From Hyphomicrobiales bacterium (GTDB lineage: Bacteria > Pseudomonadota > Alphaproteobacteria > Rhizobiales > MH13), in contig JAEPOK010000001.1 of the NCBI GenBank assembly GCA_017642935.1, positions 1,843,192 through 1,907,191 of the forward strand: a stretch of 64,000 nt of DNA, written 5' to 3'. This document shows, in pieces, positions 26,733 through 35,201 of the stretch (within the stretch, counting starts at the first letter, position 1; each line of letters opens with the position of its first letter). Both the position numbers and the translations under genes were made by a program. The notes beneath the pieces are model-generated. The model ran no database searches and was not told the origin of the DNA. It worked only from the letters and a program-made list of their open reading frames with translations.

Positions 26733-27859
26733 AGGCTCTTGTCGATAGCACGGTGTAGTTCGGCTAGGCCTTCGCCAATGTTGTCACCATAGCGTAGCAG
26801 ATTGCCGCCGAGCAGGAACACGGCGTCTTCCCCATACATGTCATTCATGTCAGTGGCGCGCTCTACACTCATGCCTCCGCCGGGTGATGGAAAGATCCCC
26901 GGGCCCGGTGCGCTATCATCGCGGCAAGCATCGGCAATGGAGAGGCATTCCTCGGCGGTAAACCCAAAGCGCCCACCAACATTTGGAAACACCGAAATGT
27001 CCGACCCAGCGATGCGTTGCAGCGTGCCGAACATCATCGCGTGGGTAAGGCCAGTGTCTTTGGACAGAACATAAGGTCCAAGAAAACTCGGGTGGGTCAT
27101 CACCGGCATGGCGAGCGTTTCATCGCGGGCGATGCGGCGCACCAGATCAAACCCAAACAGGCCCGGCATAATCAGCAGCCCATGCACGCCATGGTCTTTG
27201 GCGAAGCGCGCATTGTCCATCAGATCTTCGCTGTGCCCGGCCAGGCCTGCGAAGTAGAGTGTGGTGCGTCCTGTTTCCTGGTTGGCTTTGGCAACCGCCT
27301 CACCGATGCGCTGCACGCGTTCGCGGAACGGGGCGCAGGGCTGATCGGTCAGGCCATGATCTTCTTTCACCAGATGTGCGCCACCGACGGCGCAACGATA
27401 GGCGATGTCGGCCAGCGTTTGCGCGCTGGAGCCCTGCGGCTTCAACACCGGCGAAAGCAATGGGCCGCGTGGCGCGCCAGCCAGTTTGCGCAGGCCTGCA
27501 ATGCCAAAGCGTGCGCCCGGATGGGCGTCCGCCAGTGGACCCAGATCAACGCCGATGGTTTTGACACCGGTCTGGATCGACGTGTTGCCCATGACCACGT
27601 TGAGAAGTTGCGGCAACTCGGTGCCGGTGCTTTGCGGGCTATAGCTGATGATAGCGTCAAACGCGCCCTCGCCCGATGGCGTGACCGTTTCCACCTGTCC
27701 CATAACAGTGTCTTCGACGAACCCGGCAGGCACCACATCGCGTGGTATCTCGACGGTCTGCTCTAGAGCGATACCAACCGCACGTTTCTCTGCCTGCGCT
27801 TGGCTGCTGGCAAAGACGCGATAGGTGACCTTGAACCGGCCCTCAAGAACGCCCGGCAT
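26729..27859 (-). CDS. RuBisCO-like protein (form IV large-subunit homologue)
   Basis: 376-residue homologue of the RuBisCO large subunit that should not fix CO2. The barrel motif that is KPKLG in RuBisCO reads KPQGS here. The metal-site KDDE reads KEDH, keeping the carbamylated Lys and one Asp but changing the Glu to His. HRAMH reads HPSFL, losing the Arg. GGGM remains as the phosphate loop. Known relatives are enolases or isomerases in methionine salvage and decarboxylase-type enzymes in apionate catabolism. Its ATG overlaps the stop of the transketolase C-subunit gene (TAATG), and mtnK/mtnA lie in the same locus, so a methylthioribulose- or deoxyribulose-phosphate substrate is plausible but unproven. 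Confidence 0.88.
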   Translation of the reverse strand: MPGVLEGRFKVTYRVFASSQAQAEKRAVGIALEQTVEIPRDVVPAGFVEDTVMGQVETVTPSGEGAFDAIISYSPQSTGTELPQLLNVVMGNTSIQTGVKTIGVDLGPLADAHPGARFGIAGLRKLAGAPRGPLLSPVLKPQGSSAQTLADIAYRCAVGGAHLVKEDHGLTDQPCAPFRERVQRIGEAVAKANQETGRTTLYFAGLAGHSEDLMDNARFAKDHGVHGLLIMPGLFGFDLVRRIARDETLAMPVMTHPSFLGPYVLSKDTGLTHAMMFGTLQRIAGSDISVFPNVGGRFGFTAEECLSIADACRDDSAPGPGIFPSPGGGMSVERATDMNDMYGEDAVFLLGGNLLRYGDNIGEGLAELHRAIDKSL

Positions 27860-28863
27860 TAGAGACCTTCGGCTTTGACGGTGGAGTGAACAGCATCGAC
27901 ACGCGCGGTGGTCAGATCATCCTCGGTGATGCCGAGCTCAGCGCCTAAAAGATCTTCCACACCGGCCACCAAGGCGGTGGCATCCAGGCCATAATACTTC
28001 ATCAGATAGCCGCGAGAACCGCCATGGGCATAGGTGTCTTTCAGGCCCAGCCGCACCAGGCGTTTGCCAACGCCATTGTCGGCCATAATCTCGGCAAGCA
28101 GCGACCCGATGCCACCTTCGGTCACGTGGTTTTCCAGTGTGACCACACCACCTTTGACCGACTGAATATGGTCCAACATGGCTTTGGCATCGAACGGTTT
28201 GATTGTGTTCAGATGCAGATGGCGCACCGAGACGCCCTTTTCTTCCAAAGCACCGCGTGCACGCAGTGCTTCCTCGGTGCTGATGCCTGACGTGACGATC
28301 AGAACATCGTCCCCCAGCGCCAGCTCGCGCATCTTGCCGACTTCAATCGGCGTATCGAACAGGCGCGGCACGGAGCCACGCAGCACGCGACAATAGACCG
28401 GGCCGTCAATGCTATCGGCAGCCTCGCAGATCGATTCCACCTCGGTGGCATCGCCGGTTTCCAGAATCGTCATGTTGGGGATCGAACGCATCACCGAGAT
28501 GTCTTCAATCGCTTGGTGGGTCATGCCACCAGGCGTCGTGACGCCGGGCAGAAAACCCATCAAGCGAACCTTGCGGCGTGGATAAGCGATAGACGCCATC
28601 AACTGATCATAGGGGCGGCGATAGAGGAACACGCCGAACGTGTGCAGGAACGGGCGGAAGCCAGCCATGCCCAAACCACCGGCAAAGGAGAGCATGTTCT
28701 GCTCAGCCATACCCAGCGAGAGAAACTTATCGGGATGCTTGTCGCGGAATTTATCAATCTCGCACGACGAGGTGAGATCTGCGGACAGGCACAGCACTTC
28801 GGGGTGCGCCATCGCATAGGCTTCAAAGGCCCGCTCATAGGGGCGACTGACCATCTCCGGCAT
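27859..28863 (-). CDS. Transketolase-like protein, C-terminal subunit
   Basis: 334 residues covering the PYR and C-terminal domains of a transketolase/DXS-type enzyme. It contains the family Glu in FLSLGMAEQNMLSFAGGLGMAG and the GGMTHQAIEDISVMRSIPNM segment. The frame extends to 28914, but the ATG at 28863 lies 1 base after the stop of the N-subunit gene (TGATATG) and is the likely start. Split transketolases with separate N and C chains occur in sugar-specific operons, for example apulose-phosphate cleavage. Together with the N-subunit it should make one ThDP enzyme that moves two-carbon units. Confidence 0.88.
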   Translation of the reverse strand: MPEMVSRPYERAFEAYAMAHPEVLCLSADLTSSCEIDKFRDKHPDKFLSLGMAEQNMLSFAGGLGMAGFRPFLHTFGVFLYRRPYDQLMASIAYPRRKVRLMGFLPGVTTPGGMTHQAIEDISVMRSIPNMTILETGDATEVESICEAADSIDGPVYCRVLRGSVPRLFDTPIEVGKMRELALGDDVLIVTSGISTEEALRARGALEEKGVSVRHLHLNTIKPFDAKAMLDHIQSVKGGVVTLENHVTEGGIGSLLAEIMADNGVGKRLVRLGLKDTYAHGGSRGYLMKYYGLDATALVAGVEDLLGAELGITEDDLTTARVDAVHSTVKAEGL

Positions 28864-28864
28864 A

Positions 28865-29815
28865 TCAGTGCGCTCCCTGGTAATCGACAGGATCAACGCC
28901 AAGGGCGCGGGCAATGTCGTGGTTCATCTCCGCGCGCTCTTCTTCGGATTTGAAGCGCACATAGTGGAGGCGAGGAAAGCGGCGTTGCAGCGTTGGCATG
29001 CCACGGAACGGCGAGGTGTTGGCGAGGATGATCAGCGGCTTGCCTTTGTGCTTTTCCTGCACGGCATCGCGCATCTCATCGAGCTTGTGACCGTCGATGG
29101 AGACGACGACAGCGCCGAAATTTTCCATCTTGGTTTTGATGTCGCCGACTTCCATCACCGAACTCATGGCGCCGTCGCACTGTTGACGATTCACATCCAT
29201 GATGGCGTAGAGATTGTCGATGCCATGATGGGCGGCGCATTGAATGGCCTCCCAGGTCTGGCCTTCCTGCACCTCACCGTCGGACATAAAGACCCAGGTT
29301 TTGCCGGTCTCTTTCTTGCGCTTGCGCGCCCAGGCAAGGCCCGCTGCGGTAGAGAAACCGATGCCCAGCGTGCCATTGTGCACCTCCATGCCGGGCGAGT
29401 GTTCTGCGCCGATCATTTCAACCGAGGATCCATCCTTGTTGAACATCTCAAGGCCTTCCGGCGCCATGCGGCCGACCTCAATCAGGGTGGCGTAAGCGAC
29501 CAGCGCATAGTGGGCAGGGGCGATGAAAAGCCGATCCAGATCGCTGCGCTCTGGGCCATTGTAACCAGCGCCGGTGTGATAGGTGGGATTGTCAGCCGAC
29601 GGCACACCGCCAAAGGGTTTGGGGATCATTGGCAGCGTTGGCGCACCAAGCTCCAACTGCTCATTGTAGAGCCACGACAATTGCTCAGCGGCGGAGCAGG
29701 CTTGGCTCAGATACCCACCATTGTTGCGCATCGCGTGCTCGAACACGCGACGGCGAATGCCAAGCGCAATCTCTTCGGTGGTTTTTGCGTTCCGACGGAT
29801 CATGGCCATCGTCAC
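28865..29815 (-). CDS. Transketolase-like protein, N-terminal ThDP-binding subunit
   Basis: 316 residues carrying the ThDP-pyrophosphate half of a split transketolase. The motif begins at SDGEVQEGQTWEA (usual GDGE is SDGE here) and ends at DVNRQQ; GMEVHNGTLGIGFSTAAG is also typical. It is the first gene of a three-gene unit with the C-subunit and the RuBisCO-like protein, all coupled. The 137-base gap upstream contains a terminator for the preceding binding-protein gene and a set of TGTCAA/TTGACA repeats that may be an operator. Confidence 0.88.
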   Translation of the reverse strand: MTMAMIRRNAKTTEEIALGIRRRVFEHAMRNNGGYLSQACSAAEQLSWLYNEQLELGAPTLPMIPKPFGGVPSADNPTYHTGAGYNGPERSDLDRLFIAPAHYALVAYATLIEVGRMAPEGLEMFNKDGSSVEMIGAEHSPGMEVHNGTLGIGFSTAAGLAWARKRKKETGKTWVFMSDGEVQEGQTWEAIQCAAHHGIDNLYAIMDVNRQQCDGAMSSVMEVGDIKTKMENFGAVVVSIDGHKLDEMRDAVQEKHKGKPLIILANTSPFRGMPTLQRRFPRLHYVRFKSEEERAEMNHDIARALGVDPVDYQGAH

Positions 29816-29863
29816 CTTTCCTTAGGGAACTCGTTGAGCAACATTTGCATAAGTCAAATGAAC

Positions 29864-29902
29864 TGACAATTGTCAAAATGCCGTTTGGGGCATCTTTTGA
29901 CA
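29864..29902. promoter_or_regulatory. Palindrome and inverted repeat upstream of the transketolase/RuBisCO-like operon
   Basis: TGACAATTGTCA (29864-29875) is a perfect 12-base palindrome. Overlapping it, TGTCAAAA (29871-29878) and TTTTGACA (29895-29902) form an inverted repeat. A related dyad, GTCAAG-AGCA-CTTGAC, sits at 33824-33839 in the divergent mtnK/ABC promoter. The shared TTGAC/GTCAA half-site may be bound by the SorC-type regulator of the locus. TTGACA also resembles a -35 box, so part of it may be promoter. Confidence 0.4.
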
Positions 29903-29907
29903 TAACA

Positions 29908-29927
29908 AGGGGGCCAAGTTGGCCCCC
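29908..29927 (-). terminator. Terminator-like hairpin after the second binding-protein gene
   Basis: A 9-pair GC-rich stem (arms GGGGGCCAA and TTGGCCCCC around one base) starts 26 bases after the stop of the binding-protein gene on the minus strand and is followed by a short T-rich stretch (CTTGTTATG). It probably separates the transporter transcript from the transketolase unit. Confidence 0.5.
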
Positions 29928-29952
29928 ATGCAATCGCTTTGGCTGGTCAGCC

Positions 29953-31005
29953 TTAACGTGGCGGCAGCGGCATCCAGTCGGTCATCGCCACATCAGCGTG
30001 CTGGAACTGCGGCATGGCCGAGGAGAGATCCGCCATGTTGGAAATGTCAGCCTCATTGAGGAAATCCTGGGTGATGAGGGTCGGTGGGACGACCACCTGA
30101 GCACCCGGATCGCCACCGGCCAGCATGATGGCCAGCGCGCGCACCGACACTTCGCCAACAACAGCGGGGTTGGTGGCAACGGTTGCCTTCCACGGGCTGC
30201 CAGGTTCCCGCATGACGGCGATATCGGCGGTGGAAACGTCGGCAGAGTAGATCGAAACATCTGAGGACATGCCAGCCTCGTTCACCGCAATCACCACGCC
30301 TTTGGCGAACTCGTCATAGGGTGCAAACACCACATTGATGTTGGGGTTGGCCTGCAGCACCGAGCGCGCCTGGTTGGCGTTGGAGTTGGCGATCGGATTG
30401 TCCAAGGTGCCGAAGCGGGCAACCTCATTGATGCCTGGGTTTTCCTCACGCACTTCCTGCCAAGCAACATCACGACGATCGAGCGGCGCGATGCCGGGCA
30501 CGTAGACGTAGCCTGCAGTCCACTCGGTGCCATTGTCTTCAATCGCCTGATCCAGCGCCATGCGGCCAAGCAGATAATCGGACTGCTCGATCTGCGGGAT
30601 GGATTCATTTTCCACGTTAACATCGAAGGCGACAACACGAATGCCTGCATCGACGGCACGTTGGGCAGCCTCACGCATCGACTCTGTCAAACCATGCTGG
30701 ATGATGATGCCGTCCACACCAAGCGCGATGGCTTGGTCGACCATGTCGGCCTGCAACGCCGCATCCTGACGGCTGTCAAAGACACGTAGATCGACGCCGA
30801 GCGCTTCGGATTGGGCCTCAACGCCTGCCAGATAGGCCTGGAAGAAATCACCGGTGGAGAGATACCGCACCAGTGCGATTTGCACGTCGCCAGCATTGTC
30901 AAACGGGGCAGGCATGTCCTGGGCGAGCGCAGCGCCGGTCATGCCGGTGGAGGCGACAAGCGCGCCGGCCACCATTTTCATGAAAGTTCGTTTTGTGCCG
31001 ATCAT
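29953..31005 (-). CDS. Periplasmic sugar-binding protein, ABC importer of the mtn locus
   Basis: 350-residue exported type I binding protein. The N-terminus MIGTKRTFMKMVAGALVAS is a signal peptide; the KRTFMK stretch resembles a Tat motif with KR instead of RR, but Sec export is also possible. The frame is open to 31107; ATG 31005 has AAGGGAGA ahead and is preferred. The fold resembles ribose-binding proteins. It is separated from the permease gene by a 138-base structured repeat region. The likely cargo, methylthioribose or 5-deoxyribose, is inferred from the kinase and isomerase across the divergent promoter. Confidence 0.87.
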   Translation of the reverse strand: MIGTKRTFMKMVAGALVASTGMTGAALAQDMPAPFDNAGDVQIALVRYLSTGDFFQAYLAGVEAQSEALGVDLRVFDSRQDAALQADMVDQAIALGVDGIIIQHGLTESMREAAQRAVDAGIRVVAFDVNVENESIPQIEQSDYLLGRMALDQAIEDNGTEWTAGYVYVPGIAPLDRRDVAWQEVREENPGINEVARFGTLDNPIANSNANQARSVLQANPNINVVFAPYDEFAKGVVIAVNEAGMSSDVSIYSADVSTADIAVMREPGSPWKATVATNPAVVGEVSVRALAIMLAGGDPGAQVVVPPTLITQDFLNEADISNMADLSSAMPQFQHADVAMTDWMPLPPR

Positions 31006-31058
31006 TGGAGTTTCTCCCTTTTCAAGTTCGGTCTTTTTGCGGGTGTATGACCCGGTTC

Positions 31059-31084
31059 GAGCAAGCGCGCATGCGCGCTTGCTC
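31059..31084. repeat. 26-base perfect palindrome in the permease/binding-protein gap
   Basis: The two 13-base arms are perfect reverse complements; the left arm begins GAGCAAGCGCGC. It lies 54 bases upstream of the binding-protein start inside a transporter operon. In RNA it would form a very stable hairpin that could stabilise the upstream message or halt transcription. Confidence 0.7.
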
Positions 31085-31100
31085 TGTTTCTTTGTCTGAC

Positions 31101-31143
31101 GCGCCATTGTTCCGAAAACCGGTTCCCACTTTTCAGATGGCGC
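31101..31143. repeat. Structured intergenic element with CCGAAAACCGG core
   Basis: GCGCCAT (31101-31107) and ATGGCGC (31137-31143) are inverted repeats flanking a core that reads CCGAAAACCGGTTCCCAC. This core matches a dispersed intergenic motif I recognise from rhizobial genomes. With the palindrome at 31059-31084 it probably forms one mosaic repeat. It ends next to the permease stop codon. Confidence 0.5.
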
Positions 31144-32217
31144 TTAATGCCCCCCGCCACGCTTGCGCGTGGAAAGGGCAAAGGTGAACATGAGCGCGAC
31201 GACAAGGACGCCGCCTTTGACGAAATCCTGGGTGTAGTAAGGCGCGTTCATCATGGTGAGGCCTTGCAACAAAACGCCGACGAACAGCGCACCAATGGCC
31301 GTGCCGAAGGCGTTGGGTTTGGCAGCGCCGAGCACAGCAAAACCGATCAAGGCGGCCGCCACACTGTCGAGCAGCAGATTGTTGCCAGAGGCGATGTCGC
31401 CACGCCCGAGACGAGCGGCCAGCAAGATACCTCCGATGGAGGCCATGACGCCGGAGATCATGTAAGCAGTGATCTTGTAGCGATTAACATTGGTGCCAGC
31501 GAGCGCGGTGGCGCGCTCATTGGAGCCGATGGCGTACATCAGGCGGCCATGACGGGTAAGTTCCAAAAACACCCAGACCAGGAGTCCGACGATCAGAAAT
31601 ACGATCACCGGTACCGGGATCAAATCTTCCAGCACGAAGTCAAACCGGTGCCGGCCCAGCCAAAGGAAAGCGGGCGAAAAGACGCCTTCAGCCACGTCGC
31701 CACCCGGCAAGGTCATGCCGGTGGAAATGGAGCGCCCCTCGGTCGGGATGCGCTGTAAGCCGATTAGCAGGAACATCATGCCAAGCGTCGCCAAAAGGTC
31801 TGGAACGCGCATTTTCACAATCAACAGACCGTTGATGAGGCCAACAAAGGCCCCCATCATCAGACAGGCCAGCACGGCCACAAACGCCGACTGTTCGAGC
31901 ACCACCATCATGTAGGCCGAGAGCATCAGCGCTGATGTTGCAACCGACCCGATGGAAAGATCAAAGCCGCCCACGACCAGCGTGCAGGTAACGCCAAGCG
32001 CCAAGATGCCCGTGATCGCCACGGACTGGAAGATGAAGGCAGCAGAACGCGGACCCGCAAAACCATTGGTGGCGAGCGAGAAGAAGACGATCAGACCCAG
32101 TAGCAGGCACAAAAAACCATACCGGATGGCCAGGTTCACCAGCGTCTGCGACCGGTCGACACTCGGGGGAAGAGGCTTTGCGGTATCAGGTTGGGAGGTC
32201 TGCGTGTCGGTTGTCAT
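31144..32217 (-). CDS. Ribose-type ABC importer permease of the mtn locus
   Basis: 357-residue integral membrane protein of the RbsC-like family. It contains VGGFDLSIGSVATSALML, INGLLIVKMRVPDLLATLG and the cytoplasmic-loop region AIGSNERATALAGTNVNRYK, all standard in the family, plus about nine hydrophobic segments. Its ATG overlaps the ATPase stop by 4 bases. It would pair with the tandem ATPase upstream and the binding protein downstream. Confidence 0.92.
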   Translation of the reverse strand: MTTDTQTSQPDTAKPLPPSVDRSQTLVNLAIRYGFLCLLLGLIVFFSLATNGFAGPRSAAFIFQSVAITGILALGVTCTLVVGGFDLSIGSVATSALMLSAYMMVVLEQSAFVAVLACLMMGAFVGLINGLLIVKMRVPDLLATLGMMFLLIGLQRIPTEGRSISTGMTLPGGDVAEGVFSPAFLWLGRHRFDFVLEDLIPVPVIVFLIVGLLVWVFLELTRHGRLMYAIGSNERATALAGTNVNRYKITAYMISGVMASIGGILLAARLGRGDIASGNNLLLDSVAAALIGFAVLGAAKPNAFGTAIGALFVGVLLQGLTMMNAPYYTQDFVKGGVLVVALMFTFALSTRKRGGGH

Positions 32218-33770
32218 GAAGCGTGTGTTTCTATGTTGGAAGACTGGTTTGCCTGACCGGACACCTGCGCCAGCATAGCGCCCAAGTCGACATCCTCATT
32301 GCGGTGCTCGCCCACCAGGCTGTGCTCGTAAAGGACAAGAATGCGGTCAGCGATTTCGAGCGCCTCATCCAGTTCGGCAGCAAAAACGATGGTCGCACGC
32401 TCGCTGGCGGTATCGCGGATGGAGCGGCCAATGTCGCGGCGGGCGCGGATATCCACGCCCTGGAAAGGCTCATCGAGCACCAGAAGCTCACTGGCTTCAG
32501 CCATCCAACGGCCAACCATCACCTTTTGCTGGTTGCCGCCCGACAGCGTGCCGATATCGTCGGCGGGTGATTGGCAGACCACGCCCAGCTGGTCGATCAT
32601 CGATTGTGTGGTCCGCTTTTCGCTGGCCCTGCTCAAAAAGGAGAGAGGGGCATGGCGGGCGGTGAACGGCAAGGTGAGATTTTGCGTGATATCGAAGGTT
32701 GGGATAACGCCATTCGACGCGCGGTCTTTGGGCGACATAAACACACCAGCGGCGATGGCAGCTTCTGGTGAGGCGGGTGTGTAGGCCTTACCGGCCAAAC
32801 GCATCTGGCCAGCGAGCGGCTTCTCCATGCCGAACAGGATCGAGGCAAGCTTGGTCTTGCCGCTGCCCAACAGCCCGGTGATCGCCACCACCTCGTTGCG
32901 GTGGATCGTCAAAGTGATCGGTGCGCCGCCTTCAGAGAGCTTCAAGCCGTCCAGTTCGATCACGGGCTCGCCTTCGGTGGCGACGTTGATGTCGACTGCT
33001 GTCATGGCATGGCCAAGCATGGCCGTAACAGCGCCTTCATAGTCGAGCGGCTCGGTTTCGAACGTGCCAGAAATCTGACCATCGCGCATCGAAATGATGC
33101 GGTCGGCGATGCGGCGAATGTCCGACATACGGTGCGAGATGTAGAGGATCGCGACGCCAGTTTCACGCAAGTGATCGAGCAGCTTGAAGAGACGCTCAGC
33201 TTCCGTGGCCGAGAGCGATGAAGTCGGCTCATCAAGGATGAGAACTTTCGGATCCTTGGCCATGGCGCGGGCGATAGCAATCAGCTGGCGCTCGGCGACA
33301 CCCAAATCAGAAACCTGCGTGCGCACATCAATGTCCAAGCCCATGGCCGACGCAATTTTGCGTGCATCCTTACGCAGCTTGCCCTGGTTGATGAAGAAAC
33401 CTGCACCCGGCTCGTTCAGGCGGTCGAGCATCAGGTTGGAAGCAACGTCAAGGTCAGGGATTACGCCATCATTGATGGACTGGTGGACGGTGACCACGCC
33501 AGCTTCAATCGCCTGGCTGGGGGATGCGGGGGAAAACGATTCGCCAAACAGTTCGATGCTGCCGCCATCGCATGCATGCACACCGCAAAGAATTTTCACC
33601 AATGTGGATTTGCCAGCGCCGTTCGCGCCCATCAGCACGGTGATCTGACCGGCTGGGATCGTAAGATCGATGCCCCGCAAAACGCGGTTTGGCCCAAAGG
33701 CTTTTTCGATTCCGACGACGCGGCACGCGGCGTGTTGCATAGGCTGGTGGCCCGTTTGTTGTTCGCCCAT
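32214..33770 (-). CDS. Tandem-domain ABC importer ATPase of the mtn locus
   Basis: About 518 residues with two ATP-binding domains, as in RbsA-type importers. Domain 1: Walker A GANGAGKST, Walker B VLILDEPTSSLS, and a degenerate signature (LGVAERQ). Domain 2: degenerate Walker A GLLGSGKTK, signature LSGGNQQK, Walker B LLVLDEPFQGVD. Start choice is uncertain: the frame is open to 33821, with in-frame ATGs at 33770 and 33740; 33770 has a distant GGGAG. It is the first gene of the minus-strand transporter operon, divergent from mtnK. Confidence 0.9.
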   Translation of the reverse strand: MGEQQTGHQPMQHAACRVVGIEKAFGPNRVLRGIDLTIPAGQITVLMGANGAGKSTLVKILCGVHACDGGSIELFGESFSPASPSQAIEAGVVTVHQSINDGVIPDLDVASNLMLDRLNEPGAGFFINQGKLRKDARKIASAMGLDIDVRTQVSDLGVAERQLIAIARAMAKDPKVLILDEPTSSLSATEAERLFKLLDHLRETGVAILYISHRMSDIRRIADRIISMRDGQISGTFETEPLDYEGAVTAMLGHAMTAVDINVATEGEPVIELDGLKLSEGGAPITLTIHRNEVVAITGLLGSGKTKLASILFGMEKPLAGQMRLAGKAYTPASPEAAIAAGVFMSPKDRASNGVIPTFDITQNLTLPFTARHAPLSFLSRASEKRTTQSMIDQLGVVCQSPADDIGTLSGGNQQKVMVGRWMAEASELLVLDEPFQGVDIRARRDIGRSIRDTASERATIVFAAELDEALEIADRILVLYEHSLVGEHRNEDVDLGAMLAQVSGQANQSSNIETHAS

Positions 33771-33823
33771 GGTTTGTCCATGGTTGCTCCCTGAGGATGA
33801 TCGTGAGCGCCCAAATGGCAAAA

Positions 33824-33839
33824 GTCAAGAGCACTTGAC
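33824..33839. promoter_or_regulatory. Dyad in the divergent ABC importer / mtnK promoter region
   Basis: GTCAAG and CTTGAC are perfect inverted repeats around AGCA. The site lies about 55 bases from the ATPase start and 97 bases from the mtnK start. It shares its TTGAC half-site with the repeats at 29864-29902 ahead of the transketolase genes. It is a candidate site for the SorC-type regulator encoded at the end of the mtn operon. Confidence 0.4.
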
Positions 33840-33935
33840 AAATGGCGAATTGGACGACCAGACTTGCGGTTAATGAATAAGGTTCGAGCAGGCGCACCCA
33901 CCAAATGAGGTGTGCAGCATAGGAGGAACGAACCC

Positions 33936-35201
33936 GTGGCGACCACTCAAACTCCACATGACTATAAAGCGCTCAGCGTTGAAACGCTGCCTGGCCGGCT
34001 TGTCGGCGTAGCTGACCTTTCAACACGCGTTGGGGCCGATCCGGCCAGTTGGTCAGTTGAAGAAGTTGGCGATGGCAATTTGAACCTGGTGTTCATCGTC
34101 ACTGGGCCATCTGGCCGCGTGGTGGTGAAGCAGGCCTTGCCCTATGTGCGATTGGTCGGCGACAGCTGGCCGCTTCCATTGAAGCGCGCCTTCTTTGAAT
34201 TTCACGCTCTGACACGCCAAGCCGCACGTGACCCTGGCATGGTGCCCGACATCTACCATTTCGATGAAGCTCAAGCGCTGATCGTGATGGAGTATCTGTC
34301 ACCGCACATCATTTTGCGTGGCAAGCTGATCAAGGGCGAAAGTGTCGATGGTTTGGGCAAGGCGCTCGGGCTGTTCTGCGCCCGCACCGCCTTTCGCGGC
34401 TCTGACCTTGCGATGAACGCCGGCGAGAAGAAGGCTGATACGGCTCTATTCACTGGCAATGTGGAGCTGTGTGACATCACCGAGCAGTTGGTGTTCACCG
34501 ACAGCTACCATGACGCTGAGCGCAACCATCACACGCCTGAGCTTCAGCCGGTCGTCGATGAGCTACGGGCCGATCCCGCGCTGAAGGCTGCCGCACAGTT
34601 CATGCTGATGCGGTTCACGTCGGGCGGCGAAACGCTGATGCACGGCGACCTGCACACCGGCTCGGTGATGTGCACTGACACCGATACGAAGGTGATCGAT
34701 CCCGAATTCGCGTTTTACGGCCCGCTTGGTTTCGACCTTGGGATGCTGATTGCGAACTATCTGATGGCCTATTTCAGCCAGCCTGCCCATCGCTCTGCCG
34801 ATGAGCTGGACGGCTATCAGAACTGGCTTCTCGACGTCACGCGCGAGACCAGCATAACCTTCCACGCCGAGTTTGCTCACCTCTGGGCCAACGAACGCAC
34901 GGGCATTCTCTATCCCCCGGCGCTTTTGGAAGATCAGGGTCAGTCTTCAGACGGCGCGCGCGATGCGCTGCTCAACCACATCTGGAACGACGCGATGGGC
35001 TTTTGCGGCGTGGAGCTGCACCGGCGCATCCTAACGCTGGCGCACAACGCTGATTTCGAGACCATTGAGGACACCGCTGCGCGCGCCAAACTGGAGGCGC
35101 GAAGCCTCGATCTTGGTCGCGCCATCTTGCTCAAGCGCCCATCCAACGTTGACGAGCTAATCGCGTTGGCGCGGGAAACGAACGCAAAGGACCTGCTATG
35201 A
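33936..35201 (+). CDS. mtnK: 5-methylthioribose kinase
   Basis: Phosphorylates C1 of 5-methylthioribose (relatives also accept 5-deoxyribose). 421 residues. Visible: [14 protein letters not shown] with the glycine-rich ATP loop, [10 protein letters not shown] with the ATP-binding Lys, [10 protein letters not shown] with the catalytic Asp, and [16 protein letters not shown] with the metal-binding Asp. The start is GTG at 33936, 9 bases after AGGAGG; an earlier in-frame GTG at 33912 lies upstream of that ribosome site. First gene of the operon mtnK-mtnA-aldolase/SDR-regulator, each joined by a 4-base overlap or tiny gap. Confidence 0.93.
   Translation: MATTQTPHDYKALSVETLPGRLVGVADLSTRVGADPASWSVEEVGDGNLNLVFIVTGPSGRVVVKQALPYVRLVGDSWPLPLKRAFFEFHALTRQAARDPGMVPDIYHFDEAQALIVMEYLSPHIILRGKLIKGESVDGLGKALGLFCARTAFRGSDLAMNAGEKKADTALFTGNVELCDITEQLVFTDSYHDAERNHHTPELQPVVDELRADPALKAAAQFMLMRFTSGGETLMHGDLHTGSVMCTDTDTKVIDPEFAFYGPLGFDLGMLIANYLMAYFSQPAHRSADELDGYQNWLLDVTRETSITFHAEFAHLWANERTGILYPPALLEDQGQSSDGARDALLNHIWNDAMGFCGVELHRRILTLAHNADFETIEDTAARAKLEARSLDLGRAILLKRPSNVDELIALARETNAKDLL

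Noticed and set aside
33835-33840. TTGACA as a firm -35 box for mtnK
   Set aside because: No convincing -10 box at 16-18 bases; it is part of a dyad that may be an operator.
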